Shown here: piece after piece, positions 25,115 through 33,457 of the stretch | Position numbering within the stretch: the first letter of the stretch is position 1 | How the letters are laid out: the number at the start of each line of letters is the position of its first letter | DNA from: Pseudomonas sp. AKS31 | GTDB lineage: Bacteria > Pseudomonadota > Gammaproteobacteria > Pseudomonadales > Pseudomonadaceae | Reading direction: 5' to 3' | DNA length: 64,000 bases | NCBI RefSeq assembly: GCF_023634765.1 | Contig: NZ_JAMLFX010000016.1 | Span: 1-64,000, forward strand | Notes under the pieces: model-generated | The model's database searches: none | What the model was told of the DNA's origin: nothing | The model's input: the letters and a program-made list of their open reading frames with translations, nothing else | Made by a program: the position numbers and the translations under genes

Positions 25115-26125
25115 ATGCAAGTTATGCGTGGCTGGGCGACTCGATGCGCGCCATTGGTAGGCCTGATGGGCCTGCTGGGTAGCGTGCAGGAAGCGCTGGC
25201 CGGCGAATATGAAGGCTCGCCGCAGGTGGCCGAGTTCGTCGGTGAAATGACCCGCGACTACGGTTTCGCCGGTGAGCAACTGATGGCAGTGTTCCGCGAG
25301 GCGCAACGCAAACAGGCGATTCTCGACGCCATTTCCAGACCTGCCGAGCGGGTCAAACAATGGAAAGAATATCGTCCGATGTTCATCACTGACGCGCGTA
25401 TCGCCCGGGGTGTGGACTTCTGGCGTCAGCATGAGGCCACCCTGGCCCGGGCCGAGCAGGAATACGGCGTGCCGGCACAAGTCATCGTGTCGATCATCGG
25501 CGTTGAAACCTTTTTCGGACGTAATACCGGTAATTACCGGGTGATCGATGCCTTGTCCACGCTCGGTTTCGACTATCCTCCCCGTGCCGAATTTTTCCGC
25601 AAGGAACTGCGTGAGTTTCTGCTGCTGGCGCGCGAGGAGCAGGTCGATCCTTTGACTCTGAAAGGCTCGTACGCCGGGGCCATGGGCCTGCCGCAGTTCA
25701 TGCCGAGCAGCTTCCGTGCTTATGCGGTGGATTTCGACGGCGACGGCCACATCAACATCTGGAACAACCCGGATGATGCGATCGGCAGCGTCGCCAGCTA
25801 TTTCAAGCGTCACGGTTGGGTCGCCGGTGAGCCGGTGGTCAGCCGTGCCGATGTCCGCGGCGAGCAGGTCGATGAAGGCTTGACCAGCGGCATCGAGCCG
25901 ACGAAAACCGTTGGAGAGTTGCGGGCGCTGGGCTGGTCAAGTCATGATGCGCTGCGCGATGATATGCCGGTTACTGCATTTCGCCTCGAAGGCGATAACG
26001 GCCCTGAATACTGGATGGGCCTGAAGAATTTCTACGCGATCACGCGTTATAACCGCAGCGTGATGTACGCCATGGCCGTACATCAACTGTCTGAACAGCT
26101 GGTACAAGCACGGGGCGTCAAGTAA
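25115..26125 (+). CDS. mltB: Membrane-bound lytic murein transglycosylase B
   Basis: MltB cleaves the MurNAc-GlcNAc bond with formation of 1,6-anhydroMurNAc, opening glycan strands for growth. The 336-residue protein has a signal peptide ending near ALAG (about residue 30). It lacks an obvious lipobox Cys, unlike E. coli MltB, so it may be soluble in the periplasm. The catalytic Glu131 lies in IIGVETFFGRNTG. GSYAGAMGLPQFMPSSFRAY and FDGDGHINIWNN complete the GH103 signature. ATG 25115 (MQVMRGW) is the most plausible start. The stop overlaps the rlpA start (TAATG), as in the conserved rodA-mltB-rlpA-dacA cluster. Confidence 0.95.
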   Translation: MQVMRGWATRCAPLVGLMGLLGSVQEALAGEYEGSPQVAEFVGEMTRDYGFAGEQLMAVFREAQRKQAILDAISRPAERVKQWKEYRPMFITDARIARGVDFWRQHEATLARAEQEYGVPAQVIVSIIGVETFFGRNTGNYRVIDALSTLGFDYPPRAEFFRKELREFLLLAREEQVDPLTLKGSYAGAMGLPQFMPSSFRAYAVDFDGDGHINIWNNPDDAIGSVASYFKRHGWVAGEPVVSRADVRGEQVDEGLTSGIEPTKTVGELRALGWSSHDALRDDMPVTAFRLEGDNGPEYWMGLKNFYAITRYNRSVMYAMAVHQLSEQLVQARGVK

Positions 26126-27135
26126 TGCGGGCATTGCCTAACAATAAACCCCTGAAGCTGGTGGCATTCGCTGCGTTGGCGGTGCTGGTCGCCAGTTGCT
26201 CGACCAGCCGTTCCCCGACTCAGAAAACCTCCTCGACCGCTGTGCGTGCGCAGCCGGGCCTGGATATCAACCGTGCGCACAAAGATGGCGCGCCATGGTG
26301 GGACGTCGATGTGTCGCGCATCCCGGATGCCACGCCGACCCTGCACACCGGTCCATACAAGGCCAACCCGTACACCGTGCTGGGCAAGACCTACTTCCCG
26401 TTGCAGGAATCGAAGACCTACGTGGCTTCGGGTACGGCGTCCTGGTACGGCACCAAGTTTCACGGTCAGAACACCGCCAACGGCGAGGTCTATGACCTGT
26501 ACGGCATGAGTGCCGCGCACAAGACATTGCCACTGCCAAGTTACGTTCGGGTGACCAACCTGGACAATAACAAGAGCGTGATCCTGCGGGTCAATGACCG
26601 TGGTCCGTTCTATTCCGACCGCATCATCGACCTGTCCTACGCCGCGGCGAAGAAGCTCGGTTACGCCGAGATCGGCACCGCGCGGGTCAAGGTCGAAGGC
26701 ATCGATCCTCAGCAATGGTGGGCCGCCAAGGGCCGTCCGGCGCCTTTGATGCTCAACGAGCCGCAAGTCGCGCAGAATAGCGCCCCGGTGATCACGGCCT
26801 CGGCCGGCACCGTCGAGCAATGGACGCCACCGCCGCAGCAACATGCCGCTGACACCGTCCCAGTGCCGATGAGTGCAAAAAAAAACGCTTCTGCACCAGC
26901 GTCTGGCCAGTATCTGCAGGTGGGCGCGTTCGCCAACCCGGACGCTGCAGAACTGCTGAGGTCGAAGCTCAGCGGGATGGTGAGCGCTCCGGTGTTCATC
27001 AGCTCGATCGTGCGCAATCAGCAGACCCTGCACCGGGTACGCCTGGGGCCGATCGGCTCGCCGGGTGAAATCGCCCAGGTGCAGAACAGCGTGCGCCTGG
27101 CCAACCTGGGTTCGCCCAGTGTGGTCACCGAGTAA
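26125..27135 (+). CDS. rlpA: Septal-ring lytic transglycosylase RlpA (lipoprotein)
   Basis: RlpA is an outer-membrane lipoprotein that cleaves denuded glycan strands at the septum. In Pseudomonas it supports daughter-cell separation. The 336-residue protein has lipobox LVASC (Cys25). The double-psi beta-barrel domain includes ASGTASWYGTKFHGQNTANG and ILRVNDRGPFYSDRIIDLS, with the catalytic-site Asp and the NDRGPF motif. A linker follows, then a C-terminal SPOR domain (GQYLQVGAFANPDAAELL...RVRLGPIGSPGE) that binds denuded septal glycans. It overlaps mltB by one base. The 187-base gap to dacA is large enough for a separate promoter. Confidence 0.96.
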   Translation: MRALPNNKPLKLVAFAALAVLVASCSTSRSPTQKTSSTAVRAQPGLDINRAHKDGAPWWDVDVSRIPDATPTLHTGPYKANPYTVLGKTYFPLQESKTYVASGTASWYGTKFHGQNTANGEVYDLYGMSAAHKTLPLPSYVRVTNLDNNKSVILRVNDRGPFYSDRIIDLSYAAAKKLGYAEIGTARVKVEGIDPQQWWAAKGRPAPLMLNEPQVAQNSAPVITASAGTVEQWTPPPQQHAADTVPVPMSAKKNASAPASGQYLQVGAFANPDAAELLRSKLSGMVSAPVFISSIVRNQQTLHRVRLGPIGSPGEIAQVQNSVRLANLGSPSVVTE

Positions 27136-27322
27136 TACGTAGAACTTGATTGACGGTTCACTTGCGGTATCGGGGGGTGAACCAGGTTGTTGGCTCGTCG
27201 AAGAACAAAAGCCCGGCAAGGGTGACTGGAGTGAGCAACTGAACACGCGATGGCTCGTTAGAAAGTCATCTGATTAAATTTTGTCCGCAAGGACAGTTTC
27301 CATTAGCGATTTCGAGAGACGG

Positions 27323-28480
27323 ATGAACATCACCACCTTTGCCAAACGCCTGTGTCTGCTAGTCCCGCTGCTCCTCTCGCCAGCCGCCTTCGCGGCCGAG
27401 ATGATGCCGTCGCCACCGCAACTGGCCGCCAAAGCCTACGTCCTCATGGATGCCGCCAGCGGCAACGTGCTGGTCGAGAACAACGGTGACCAGCGTCTGC
27501 CACCGGCCAGCCTGACCAAACTGATGACCGCGTACATCGCTACGCTGGAAATCCGTCGTGGCCAGATCGGTGAAAACGATCCAGTGACCGTCAGCGAAAA
27601 CGCCTGGCGCACCGGCGGTTCGCGCATGTTCATCAAGGTCGGCTCGCAGGTGACTGTCAGCGATCTGCTGCACGGCATCATCATCCAGTCCGGTAACGAC
27701 GCCAGCGTGGCGCTGTCCGAGCACATCGCCGGCAGCGAAGACGCGTTCGCCGACCTGATGAACAAGACGGTCACTGAACTGGGTATGACCAATACCCACT
27801 TCATGAACCCGACCGGCCTGCCGAACCCGGAGCACTACTCGTCGGCTCACGACATGGCGATCCTGGCCCGCGCGATCATCCACGAAGACCCGGCTCATTA
27901 CGCGATCTACTCGCAGAAAGAGTTCTTCTGGAACGGCATCAAGCAGCCTAACCGCAATCTGCTGCTGTGGCGCGACAAGACCGTTGACGGTCTGAAAACC
28001 GGTCACACCGACGAAGCCGGCTACTGCATGGTGTCTTCGGCTGTACGTGACGGCCAACGTCTGATCGCCGTGGTGTTCGGCACCAACAGCGAAGTGGCCC
28101 GCGCCGCTGAAACCCAGAAGCTGCTGACTTACGGTTTCCGCTTCTTCGAAACCCAGACCTTCTATCAGAAGGGCACCGAACTGGCTCAGGCTCCGGTGTG
28201 GAAAGGCACCACCAGTCAAGTCAAGGCCGGCCTGGCTGAAGACCTGACCATGACCCTGCCAAAAGGCCAGCTGAAAAAGCTCGCTGCGAGCATGACCATG
28301 AACCCGCAACTGACCGCGCCAATCGCCAAGGGCGACGTGATCGGTAAAGTCGAAGTCAAACTGGAAGACAAGGTCGTGCACAGTGCTGACCTGATCGCTC
28401 TGGATGGCGTCGAGGAGGGTGGTATCTTCCGCCGCATGTGGGATAGCATCCGTCTATTCTTCTACGGCTTGTTCAACTGA
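27323..28480 (+). CDS. dacA: D-alanyl-D-alanine carboxypeptidase (PBP5/6 family)
   Basis: This periplasmic, membrane-tethered penicillin-binding protein trims the terminal D-Ala from pentapeptides and so limits cross-linking. The 385-residue protein has a signal peptide ending near AAFAA (residue 25). The catalytic triad motifs are Ser63 in PASLTKLM, SGNDAS and LKTGHTDEAGYC. A PBP5 C-terminal beta-domain follows, and the tail MWDSIRLFFYGLFN is an amphipathic anchor for the inner membrane. ATG 27323 is preceded by GAGAGACGG. It follows rlpA after a 187-base gap that contains the arms GGTTCAC/GTGAACC and presumably its promoter. Confidence 0.96.
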   Translation: MNITTFAKRLCLLVPLLLSPAAFAAEMMPSPPQLAAKAYVLMDAASGNVLVENNGDQRLPPASLTKLMTAYIATLEIRRGQIGENDPVTVSENAWRTGGSRMFIKVGSQVTVSDLLHGIIIQSGNDASVALSEHIAGSEDAFADLMNKTVTELGMTNTHFMNPTGLPNPEHYSSAHDMAILARAIIHEDPAHYAIYSQKEFFWNGIKQPNRNLLLWRDKTVDGLKTGHTDEAGYCMVSSAVRDGQRLIAVVFGTNSEVARAAETQKLLTYGFRFFETQTFYQKGTELAQAPVWKGTTSQVKAGLAEDLTMTLPKGQLKKLAASMTMNPQLTAPIAKGDVIGKVEVKLEDKVVHSADLIALDGVEEGGIFRRMWDSIRLFFYGLFN

Positions 28481-28493
28481 TTAGTGTTGACCT

Positions 28494-28528
28494 GCATGGC
28501 CCCGCCCCGATCCGGTGCGGGGCCATGC
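28494..28528 (+). other. Perfect 12-bp hairpin between dacA and ybeD
   Basis: Arms GCATGGCCCCGC (28494-28505) and GCGGGGCCATGC (28517-28528) pair perfectly around an 11-base loop, 14 bases after the dacA stop. No T-run follows, so it resembles an mRNA 3'-end protection or attenuation structure rather than a standard intrinsic terminator. Confidence 0.7.
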
Positions 28529-28565
28529 GCGTTATCACGGCTTGCGCTCTAGAGGCCGTTACGCC

Positions 28566-28841
28566 ATGACCGATACCGAAGTAAAGGCGCCAAAGATCGA
28601 ATTTCCCCAGACTGATTATCCGATTAAGGTGATCAGTGACACGGGCGTCGGCAACAAAGACAAGATCATCGACATCGTCAAGAAACACGCGACCATCAAT
28701 GATGAGCGCATCGACGAGCGTCAAAGCAGCAATGGCAAATACACCACCATCCAGTTGCACATCGTCGCGACCGATCAGGATCAGCTGTACAACATCAACA
28801 GCGAACTGCGGGCTTCCGGTTTCGTGCACATGGTGTTGTGA
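28566..28841 (+). CDS. ybeD: DUF493 family protein YbeD
   Basis: This 91-residue cytoplasmic protein has an ACT-like fold in the YbeD/DUF493 family. It shows IEFPQTDYPIKVISDTG at the start and YTTIQLHIVATDQDQLYNINSEL...VHMVL at the end. The biochemical function is not established. The gene is conserved between dacA and lipB across gammaproteobacteria, and structural similarity to allosteric ACT domains has led to suggestions of a role in lipoate metabolism. ATG 28566 is chosen by family similarity. The stop codon shares its final A with the lipB ATG, so the two genes are coupled. Confidence 0.94.
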   Translation: MTDTEVKAPKIEFPQTDYPIKVISDTGVGNKDKIIDIVKKHATINDERIDERQSSNGKYTTIQLHIVATDQDQLYNINSELRASGFVHMVL

Positions 28842-29488
28842 TGCCGGGCACGCTGGGCTTTCGCGAACTCGGCCAGATGGCTTACGAGCCGGTCTGGCAT
28901 GCCATGCAACGCTTCACCAACGAACGCGGCAGCGATGCCGCCGACGAAATCTGGCTCGTCGAGCACCCGCCGGTGTTCACCCAGGGCCAGGCCGGCAAGG
29001 CCGAACACTTGCTGCTGCCGGGAGATATCCCGGTGGTGCAGGTCGATCGCGGCGGGCAGGTGACTTATCATGGTCCCGGCCAGTTGGTTGCCTACCTGTT
29101 GCTGGACGTGCGCAAGCTGGGTTTCGGCGTACGAGATCTGGTCACGCGCATGGAACAGTGCCTGATCGAACTGCTGGCCAGCTACGGTGTGACCGCCGCA
29201 GCCAAGCCAGATGCTCCCGGCGTGTACGTCGACGGAGCGAAAATCGCTTCTCTGGGTTTGCGGATTCGCCACGGTTGCTCCTTTCATGGCCTGGCTCTGA
29301 ACGTGGATATGGACCTGGAACCGTTTCGACGGATTAATCCCTGCGGCTATGCCGGGCTGGCGATGACCCAGCTGAGCGACCACGCAGGATCGATTGAATT
29401 TGCCGAGGTAAGTGCCCGGCTGCGCGCGCAGCTCGTCAAACACCTCGACTATGCTGAGCAGACGACCCTGACGGGCGGAATCGACTGA
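28841..29488 (+). CDS. lipB: Octanoyl-[acyl-carrier-protein]:protein N-octanoyltransferase
   Basis: LipB moves an octanoyl group from acyl carrier protein to the lipoyl domains of 2-oxoacid dehydrogenases and the glycine cleavage H protein. This is the first step of lipoate assembly. The 215-residue protein has DEIWLVEHPPVFTQGQAG, VDRGGQVTYHGPGQLVAYLL and the active-site region DGAKIASLGLRIRHGCSFHG, with the conserved Lys and Cys dyad. ATG 28841 overlaps the ybeD stop; a GTG one codon upstream is an alternative. lipA starts one base after the stop, so both lipoate steps are made from one transcript. Confidence 0.96.
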   Translation: MPGTLGFRELGQMAYEPVWHAMQRFTNERGSDAADEIWLVEHPPVFTQGQAGKAEHLLLPGDIPVVQVDRGGQVTYHGPGQLVAYLLLDVRKLGFGVRDLVTRMEQCLIELLASYGVTAAAKPDAPGVYVDGAKIASLGLRIRHGCSFHGLALNVDMDLEPFRRINPCGYAGLAMTQLSDHAGSIEFAEVSARLRAQLVKHLDYAEQTTLTGGID

Positions 29489-29489
29489 T

Positions 29490-30512
29490 ATGACTACTGA
29501 TGCAGTGCAAACCATGATCCCGACGCTCGACGTGACCGAGCGCCCGGCCCCGCGTCCCAAGGTAGAAGCGGGCGTCAAGCTGCGCGGCGCCGAGAAGGTT
29601 GCACGCATCCCGGTAAAGATCATTCCGACCACCGAACTGCCGAAGAAACCTGACTGGATTCGCGTGCGCATCCCGGTTTCGCCGGAAGTCGACCGTATCA
29701 AGAGCCTGCTGCGCAAGCACAAGCTGCACAGCGTTTGCGAAGAAGCATCCTGCCCGAACCTCGGTGAGTGCTTCTCCGGCGGCACCGCGACCTTCATGAT
29801 CATGGGTGACATTTGCACCCGTCGCTGCCCGTTCTGCGACGTCGGCCACGGCCGTCCGAAGCCACTGGACGTCAACGAGCCGGAAAGCCTGGCCATCGCC
29901 ATTGCCGACCTCAAGCTCAAGTACGTGGTGATCACCTCGGTTGACCGCGACGACCTGCGTGACGGCGGTGCTCAGCACTTTGCTGACTGCATCCGCGAAA
30001 TCCGCAAACTGTCGCCGAACGTGCAGCTGGAGACCCTGGTCCCGGATTACCGTGGCCGCATGGATATCGCCCTGGAAATCACCGCGGCCGAGCCACCGGA
30101 TGTGTTCAACCACAACCTGGAAACCGTACCGCGCCTGTACAAGGCTGCGCGCCCGGGTTCGGATTACCAGTGGTCGCTGACCCTGCTGCAACGCTTCAAG
30201 CAGATGATGCCGCACATTCCGACCAAATCCGGCCTGATGCTGGGGCTGGGTGAGACCGATGAAGAAGTCATCGAAGTGATGAAGCGCATGCGCGAGCACG
30301 ACATCGACATGCTGACCCTCGGTCAGTATCTGCAACCGTCGCGCAGCCATTTGCCGGTGCAGCGTTTCGTGCACCCGGACACCTTCGCCTGGTTCGCCGA
30401 GGAAGGTTACAAGATGGGCTTCAAGAACGTTGCTTCGGGCCCGCTGGTGCGTTCTTCGTACCACGCCGATGAGCAAGCGAAGCTGGTCAAGGCTGAGCTG
30501 CTGGGTTCCTGA
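29490..30512 (+). CDS. lipA: Lipoyl synthase
   Basis: LipA is a radical-SAM enzyme that inserts two sulfur atoms into protein-bound octanoyl groups, sacrificing an auxiliary 4Fe-4S cluster. The 340-residue protein has the auxiliary-cluster cysteines in CEEASCPNLGEC and the radical-SAM CxxxCxxC in CTRRCPFCDVGHG. TSVDRDDLRDGGAQHFADC and TLGQYLQPSRSHLPV follow, and the C-terminal RSSYHADEQ carries the conserved Arg-Ser-Ser cluster ligand. It is the last gene of ybeD-lipB-lipA and is closed by a strong intrinsic terminator 14 bases downstream. Confidence 0.97.
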   Translation: MTTDAVQTMIPTLDVTERPAPRPKVEAGVKLRGAEKVARIPVKIIPTTELPKKPDWIRVRIPVSPEVDRIKSLLRKHKLHSVCEEASCPNLGECFSGGTATFMIMGDICTRRCPFCDVGHGRPKPLDVNEPESLAIAIADLKLKYVVITSVDRDDLRDGGAQHFADCIREIRKLSPNVQLETLVPDYRGRMDIALEITAAEPPDVFNHNLETVPRLYKAARPGSDYQWSLTLLQRFKQMMPHIPTKSGLMLGLGETDEEVIEVMKRMREHDIDMLTLGQYLQPSRSHLPVQRFVHPDTFAWFAEEGYKMGFKNVASGPLVRSSYHADEQAKLVKAELLGS

Positions 30513-30526
30513 TCCTGCCCTGAATG

Positions 30527-30569
30527 AAAAATGCCCGCCGAGGCTTTAACGCCCGGCGGGCATTTTTTT
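30527..30569 (+). terminator. Rho-independent terminator after lipA
   Basis: The stem AAAATGCCCGCCG / CGGCGGGCATTTTT, around the loop aggctttaacgcc region, is followed by seven Ts. It closes the lipoate operon. Confidence 0.95.
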
Positions 30570-30684
30570 GCCTGTCTTACATTCAATGCTGACTTTTCCT
30601 GCAACCTGCGGCGTGGCCTAGCCTCTTCTGTTTACCGCCGTTCCTGACTACTGTGTGTGCAATGACTCACAGGGAGATCCAAGG

Positions 30685-31632
30685 ATGACCGTTCGACCGA
30701 CCCACACACTTTGCCCGCACAGAGCCGTGCCCGCGTTGCCCTCAGAAGGGCTGATCGGCGTTATTGCACCTGCCGGGCCCGGTGTTCTGGACACTGACAA
30801 GGCGGTGCAATGGATGCGCGCCCGTGGCTATGGGCTGAAGGTGTTTCCCGGTGTCTACGAGAAGGACGGCTATCTGGCCGGCAGCGACGACGTGCGCCTG
30901 CGCGATCTGCACGCGGCGTTCGCTGATCCTGAGGTCGACGCCATTATTTGCCTGCGCGGCGGCTACGGCACACCACGGCTGCTTGACCGGATCGATTACG
31001 GCCTGCTGAGCCGCCATGCCAAGCCATTCGTTGGCTACAGCGACATCACCGCGCTGCACTTGGCCATCAGTCGATACGCAGGATTCGTGACGTTTCACGG
31101 GCCGCTGCTCAACGCTGACCTGTTGGGCGACAAGGAGCCGCCGACCGTCACTTCGTTTTTCGCCATGCTGCGCGGGCAAATGAAGGCGGGGAGTGTGCTC
31201 AGCCATCCGGTGGCGTATCCGTTGACTACGGTCGAACCCGGCATCGCGCACGGGCGTTTGCTCGGCGGCAATCTGGCGATGATCGCCGCAACGTTGGGCA
31301 CGCCTTACGAGATAGATGTCGAAGGTGTGATTCTGCTGATTGAAGACATCAACGAGCCGTTGTATCGCATCGACCGGTTGCTGACGCAGATGCGTCTGTC
31401 CGGCAAGTTGGCCAGATTGCGGGGCGTGCTGGTCGGGGACGTGGCGGGGGTGGAAGTCGCGGCACTGAACCGCTTGCTCAAGCAGACTTTCGAGCCGTTG
31501 CGGATTCCGGTGTTGTCGGGGTGGCGTAGCGGGCATTGCGATCCAAACCTGACGCTACCGATGGGCGCGCTGGTGCGGCTGGATGCGGGGAAGCAGGAAT
31601 TGATGCTGGAGCAGGATGTCGTCACCCGATAG
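30685..31632 (+). CDS. Murein LD-carboxypeptidase (S66 family)
   Basis: This 315-residue cytoplasmic enzyme of peptidase family S66 removes the terminal D-Ala from murein tetrapeptides during recycling, which lets Mpl reuse the resulting tripeptide. The nucleophile is Ser119 in FVGYSDITALH, preceded by CLRGGYGTPRLLDRID. The Glu is expected in LLIEDINEPLYRIDR and the His in SGHCDPNLTLPMG, completing a Ser-Glu-His triad. I chose ATG 30685, with GGAG upstream, rather than an ATG ten codons before it. It stands alone between the lipA terminator and a REPIN. It may be the local LdcA, but paralogues exist, so no symbol is given. Confidence 0.9.
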   Translation: MTVRPTHTLCPHRAVPALPSEGLIGVIAPAGPGVLDTDKAVQWMRARGYGLKVFPGVYEKDGYLAGSDDVRLRDLHAAFADPEVDAIICLRGGYGTPRLLDRIDYGLLSRHAKPFVGYSDITALHLAISRYAGFVTFHGPLLNADLLGDKEPPTVTSFFAMLRGQMKAGSVLSHPVAYPLTTVEPGIAHGRLLGGNLAMIAATLGTPYEIDVEGVILLIEDINEPLYRIDRLLTQMRLSGKLARLRGVLVGDVAGVEVAALNRLLKQTFEPLRIPVLSGWRSGHCDPNLTLPMGALVRLDAGKQELMLEQDVVTR

Positions 31633-31646
31633 TGTGTGGGTGAAGC

Positions 31647-31725
31647 AAAAAGATCGCAGCCTTCGCCAGCTCCTACAGGGGATTGATATTTGCCCTGTAG
31701 GAGCTGCCGAAGGCTGCGATCTTTT
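31647..31725. repeat. REPIN / bidirectional terminator
   Basis: Inverted arms AAAAGATCGCAGCCTTCGCC and its near-complement (core GTAGGAGCTGCCGAAGGCTG) lie around a 20-base centre, between convergent genes. It ends in TTTTG and is the same family as the copy at 2846. Confidence 0.9.
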
Positions 31726-31735
31726 GATTTTTACT

Positions 31736-33058
31736 TTATTGATTGCGCAGGCTTTCCAGCAGCTTATGCGTCGGATAACCATCCGCCGGCCAGCCAAGTG
31801 ACTGCTGGGCACTGCGAATCGCCTTGCGCGTATTCGCGCCGATAATCCCGTCCGCCGTGCCCGCATCGTAATTGCGCGCACTCAGCAGGGTTTGCAACTC
31901 GATACGCTCGGTACGGCTCAGCGGCAGGTCATCTTTCGGCCAGCTGCCGTTGATCAGGCCACCACCGTTGAAGCGCTCCGACAACAGACCGATAGCCAAG
32001 GCATATGATGAGGAGTTGTTGTACCTGAGGATCGCCCGAAAGTTGTCGAAGATCAGGAACGCCGGGCCACGATAGCCCGCCGGCAGCAACAGGGCAGCAG
32101 ACAATTGCTCCGAACCGGCTGGCACCTGAGCGCCGTTTGGCAGGGTTACGCCCAACTGACGCCATTCAGCGACGCTCTTGCGAATAGCACCGTCCGCCAG
32201 CGTGTAGTTGAACGTGCTCGGCAGCTCTACTTCAAAACCCCAGGGTTGACCACGTTGCCAGCCGGAGCTTTGCAGGTAATGTGCAGTCGAGGCCAGGGCA
32301 TCAGCAGGGCTGCCCCAGATATCGCGGCGGCCATCGCCGTCAAAATCCACGGCATGGGTGTGGTAGTTGGTCGGAATGAACTGGGTCTGCCCCATGGCGC
32401 CAGCCCACGAGCCGAGCATTTTCTCCGGCGTGATATCACCCTGTTGCAGGATCTGCAGCGCCGCGATCAGTTGTGCATGGGCAAACCCCGGGCGGCGGCC
32501 TTCATAAGCGAGGGTGGCCAGCGAGTTGATCACTGACTTGCTGCCCTGGAACTGGCCAAAGTTGCTTTCCATGCCCCATACCGACACCAGTGCCCGACGG
32601 TCAACACCATAACGCTGCTCGATGACTTGCAAAATATCGGCGTACTGGCTGATCAGCGCCTGACCTTTACGCACACGCAGTGGCGAGATTGCGCCGTCAA
32701 GGTATTCCCACACTGGGCGGGAAAACTCCGGCTGGCTGCGGTCGGCCCGAATCACGCTGGCATCGAAACTGACATTGGCAAAGGCGCGATCGAACACGTC
32801 GGGGTGAATCCCGGCGGCCAAGGCATCCTTGCGGAAGCCTGCCTGCCATTCGGCAAAGGTCTGGGTAGGCTGAAGATCAAGAGAGTCAGCGGACGGCACT
32901 ACCGGCGGGATAATCGCTGGGGCCGTGGCGACAGGCGCTGCTTGAAGGGTTTGCGCATCGGCGGCGGTCGGTTTTTCCGCGCAGGCGACAAGCAGAATGA
33001 AGCTGGAGGCAGCGATCAATTGGCGAACAGGCCAACGACGGGAAAGACTTAGGGGCAT
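31736..33058 (-). CDS. MltB-like lytic murein transglycosylase lipoprotein with peptidoglycan-binding domain
   Basis: This 440-residue protein has a lipoprotein signal ending LLVAC (Cys26). It carries a GH103/SLT_2 catalytic domain with the Glu in VSVWGMESNFGQFQG, then GSWAGAMGQTQFIPTNYHTH and DFDGDGRRDIWGSPADA. A C-terminal PG_binding_1 domain (about 380-436) includes LQTLLSARNYDAGTADGIIGANTRKAI. It cleaves glycan strands like MltB, but unlike the mltB product at 25115 it is lipid-anchored and has its own murein-binding module. It resembles the MltB paralogues (SltB-type) of Pseudomonas. The gene is monocistronic between REPINs and upstream of arfA on the same strand. Confidence 0.92.
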   Translation of the reverse strand: MPLSLSRRWPVRQLIAASSFILLVACAEKPTAADAQTLQAAPVATAPAIIPPVVPSADSLDLQPTQTFAEWQAGFRKDALAAGIHPDVFDRAFANVSFDASVIRADRSQPEFSRPVWEYLDGAISPLRVRKGQALISQYADILQVIEQRYGVDRRALVSVWGMESNFGQFQGSKSVINSLATLAYEGRRPGFAHAQLIAALQILQQGDITPEKMLGSWAGAMGQTQFIPTNYHTHAVDFDGDGRRDIWGSPADALASTAHYLQSSGWQRGQPWGFEVELPSTFNYTLADGAIRKSVAEWRQLGVTLPNGAQVPAGSEQLSAALLLPAGYRGPAFLIFDNFRAILRYNNSSSYALAIGLLSERFNGGGLINGSWPKDDLPLSRTERIELQTLLSARNYDAGTADGIIGANTRKAIRSAQQSLGWPADGYPTHKLLESLRNQ

Positions 33059-33118
33059 GCACAGTTCCAGGAAAACGAATCAGGTGCAGACCTTAACATG
33101 AGCGGGGGGTACTGCGCT

Positions 33119-33283
33119 TCAAGCAGCCAGAAAGTAAGAAGCCTCCCAGCTGTCAGACTGGAAGGCTTCGCGGCGGTAGCTGCCTTTACCCTTGGTTGGT
33201 CGTTCCTGGCGACTGCGGAACAGGGGCTGGGCGACGATGGATTTGGCCTTGTTGGGGCCATGTTTCGCTGGCTTTTTGCTCAT
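33119..33283 (-). CDS. arfA: Alternative ribosome-rescue factor ArfA
   Basis: ArfA recruits release factor 2 to ribosomes stalled on mRNAs lacking a stop codon, backing up the tmRNA system. The 54-residue protein begins MSKKPAKHGPNKAKSIVAQP. It contains the family core PLFRSRQERPTKGKGSYRRE, closely matching PLFRxRxExxxKGKGSYxR of E. coli ArfA, and ends SWEASYFLAA. ATG 33283 has GAGAG about six bases upstream, whereas the longer open frame has no similarity. A 12-bp hairpin lies within the last third of the coding region. As in E. coli, this would yield a non-stop mRNA normally cleared by tmRNA. Confidence 0.93.
   Translation of the reverse strand: MSKKPAKHGPNKAKSIVAQPLFRSRQERPTKGKGSYRREAFQSDSWEASYFLAA
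33138..33169 (-). promoter_or_regulatory. Stem-loop inside the arfA coding sequence (non-stop mRNA switch)
   Basis: On the mRNA, GAAGCCUUCCAG (33169 to 33158) pairs with CUGGGAGGCUUC (33149 to 33138), twelve pairs with one U-G and an eight-base loop. It lies about 16 bases before the stop codon. In E. coli arfA a hairpin at this position causes RNase III cleavage or termination. This makes truncated arfA mRNA and couples ArfA synthesis to tmRNA failure. Confidence 0.85.
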
Positions 33284-33385
33284 GAGGGTTCTCTCGATGG
33301 GGTGGTTTTGCGGGGGAAATAATCTGCCTATGTTGGGTGTCTGTCTATAGGGCAAATGCAGGTGTTTTTGTAGGAAAACAAGATC

Positions 33386-33453
33386 AAAAGATCGCAGCGT
33401 GCCGCAGTTCCTACAGGGATCAGTGTAGGAGCTGCCGAAGGCTGCGATCTTTT
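33386..33453. repeat. REPIN, degenerate left arm
   Basis: The left arm AAAAGATCGCAGCGTGCCGC and the right arm GTAGGAGCTGCCGAAGGCTG form an imperfect inverted repeat with a short centre, immediately downstream of holA on its 3' side. The right arm is followed by TTTTG. The left arm carries several mismatches relative to other copies. Confidence 0.85.
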
Positions 33454-33457
33454 GAGC

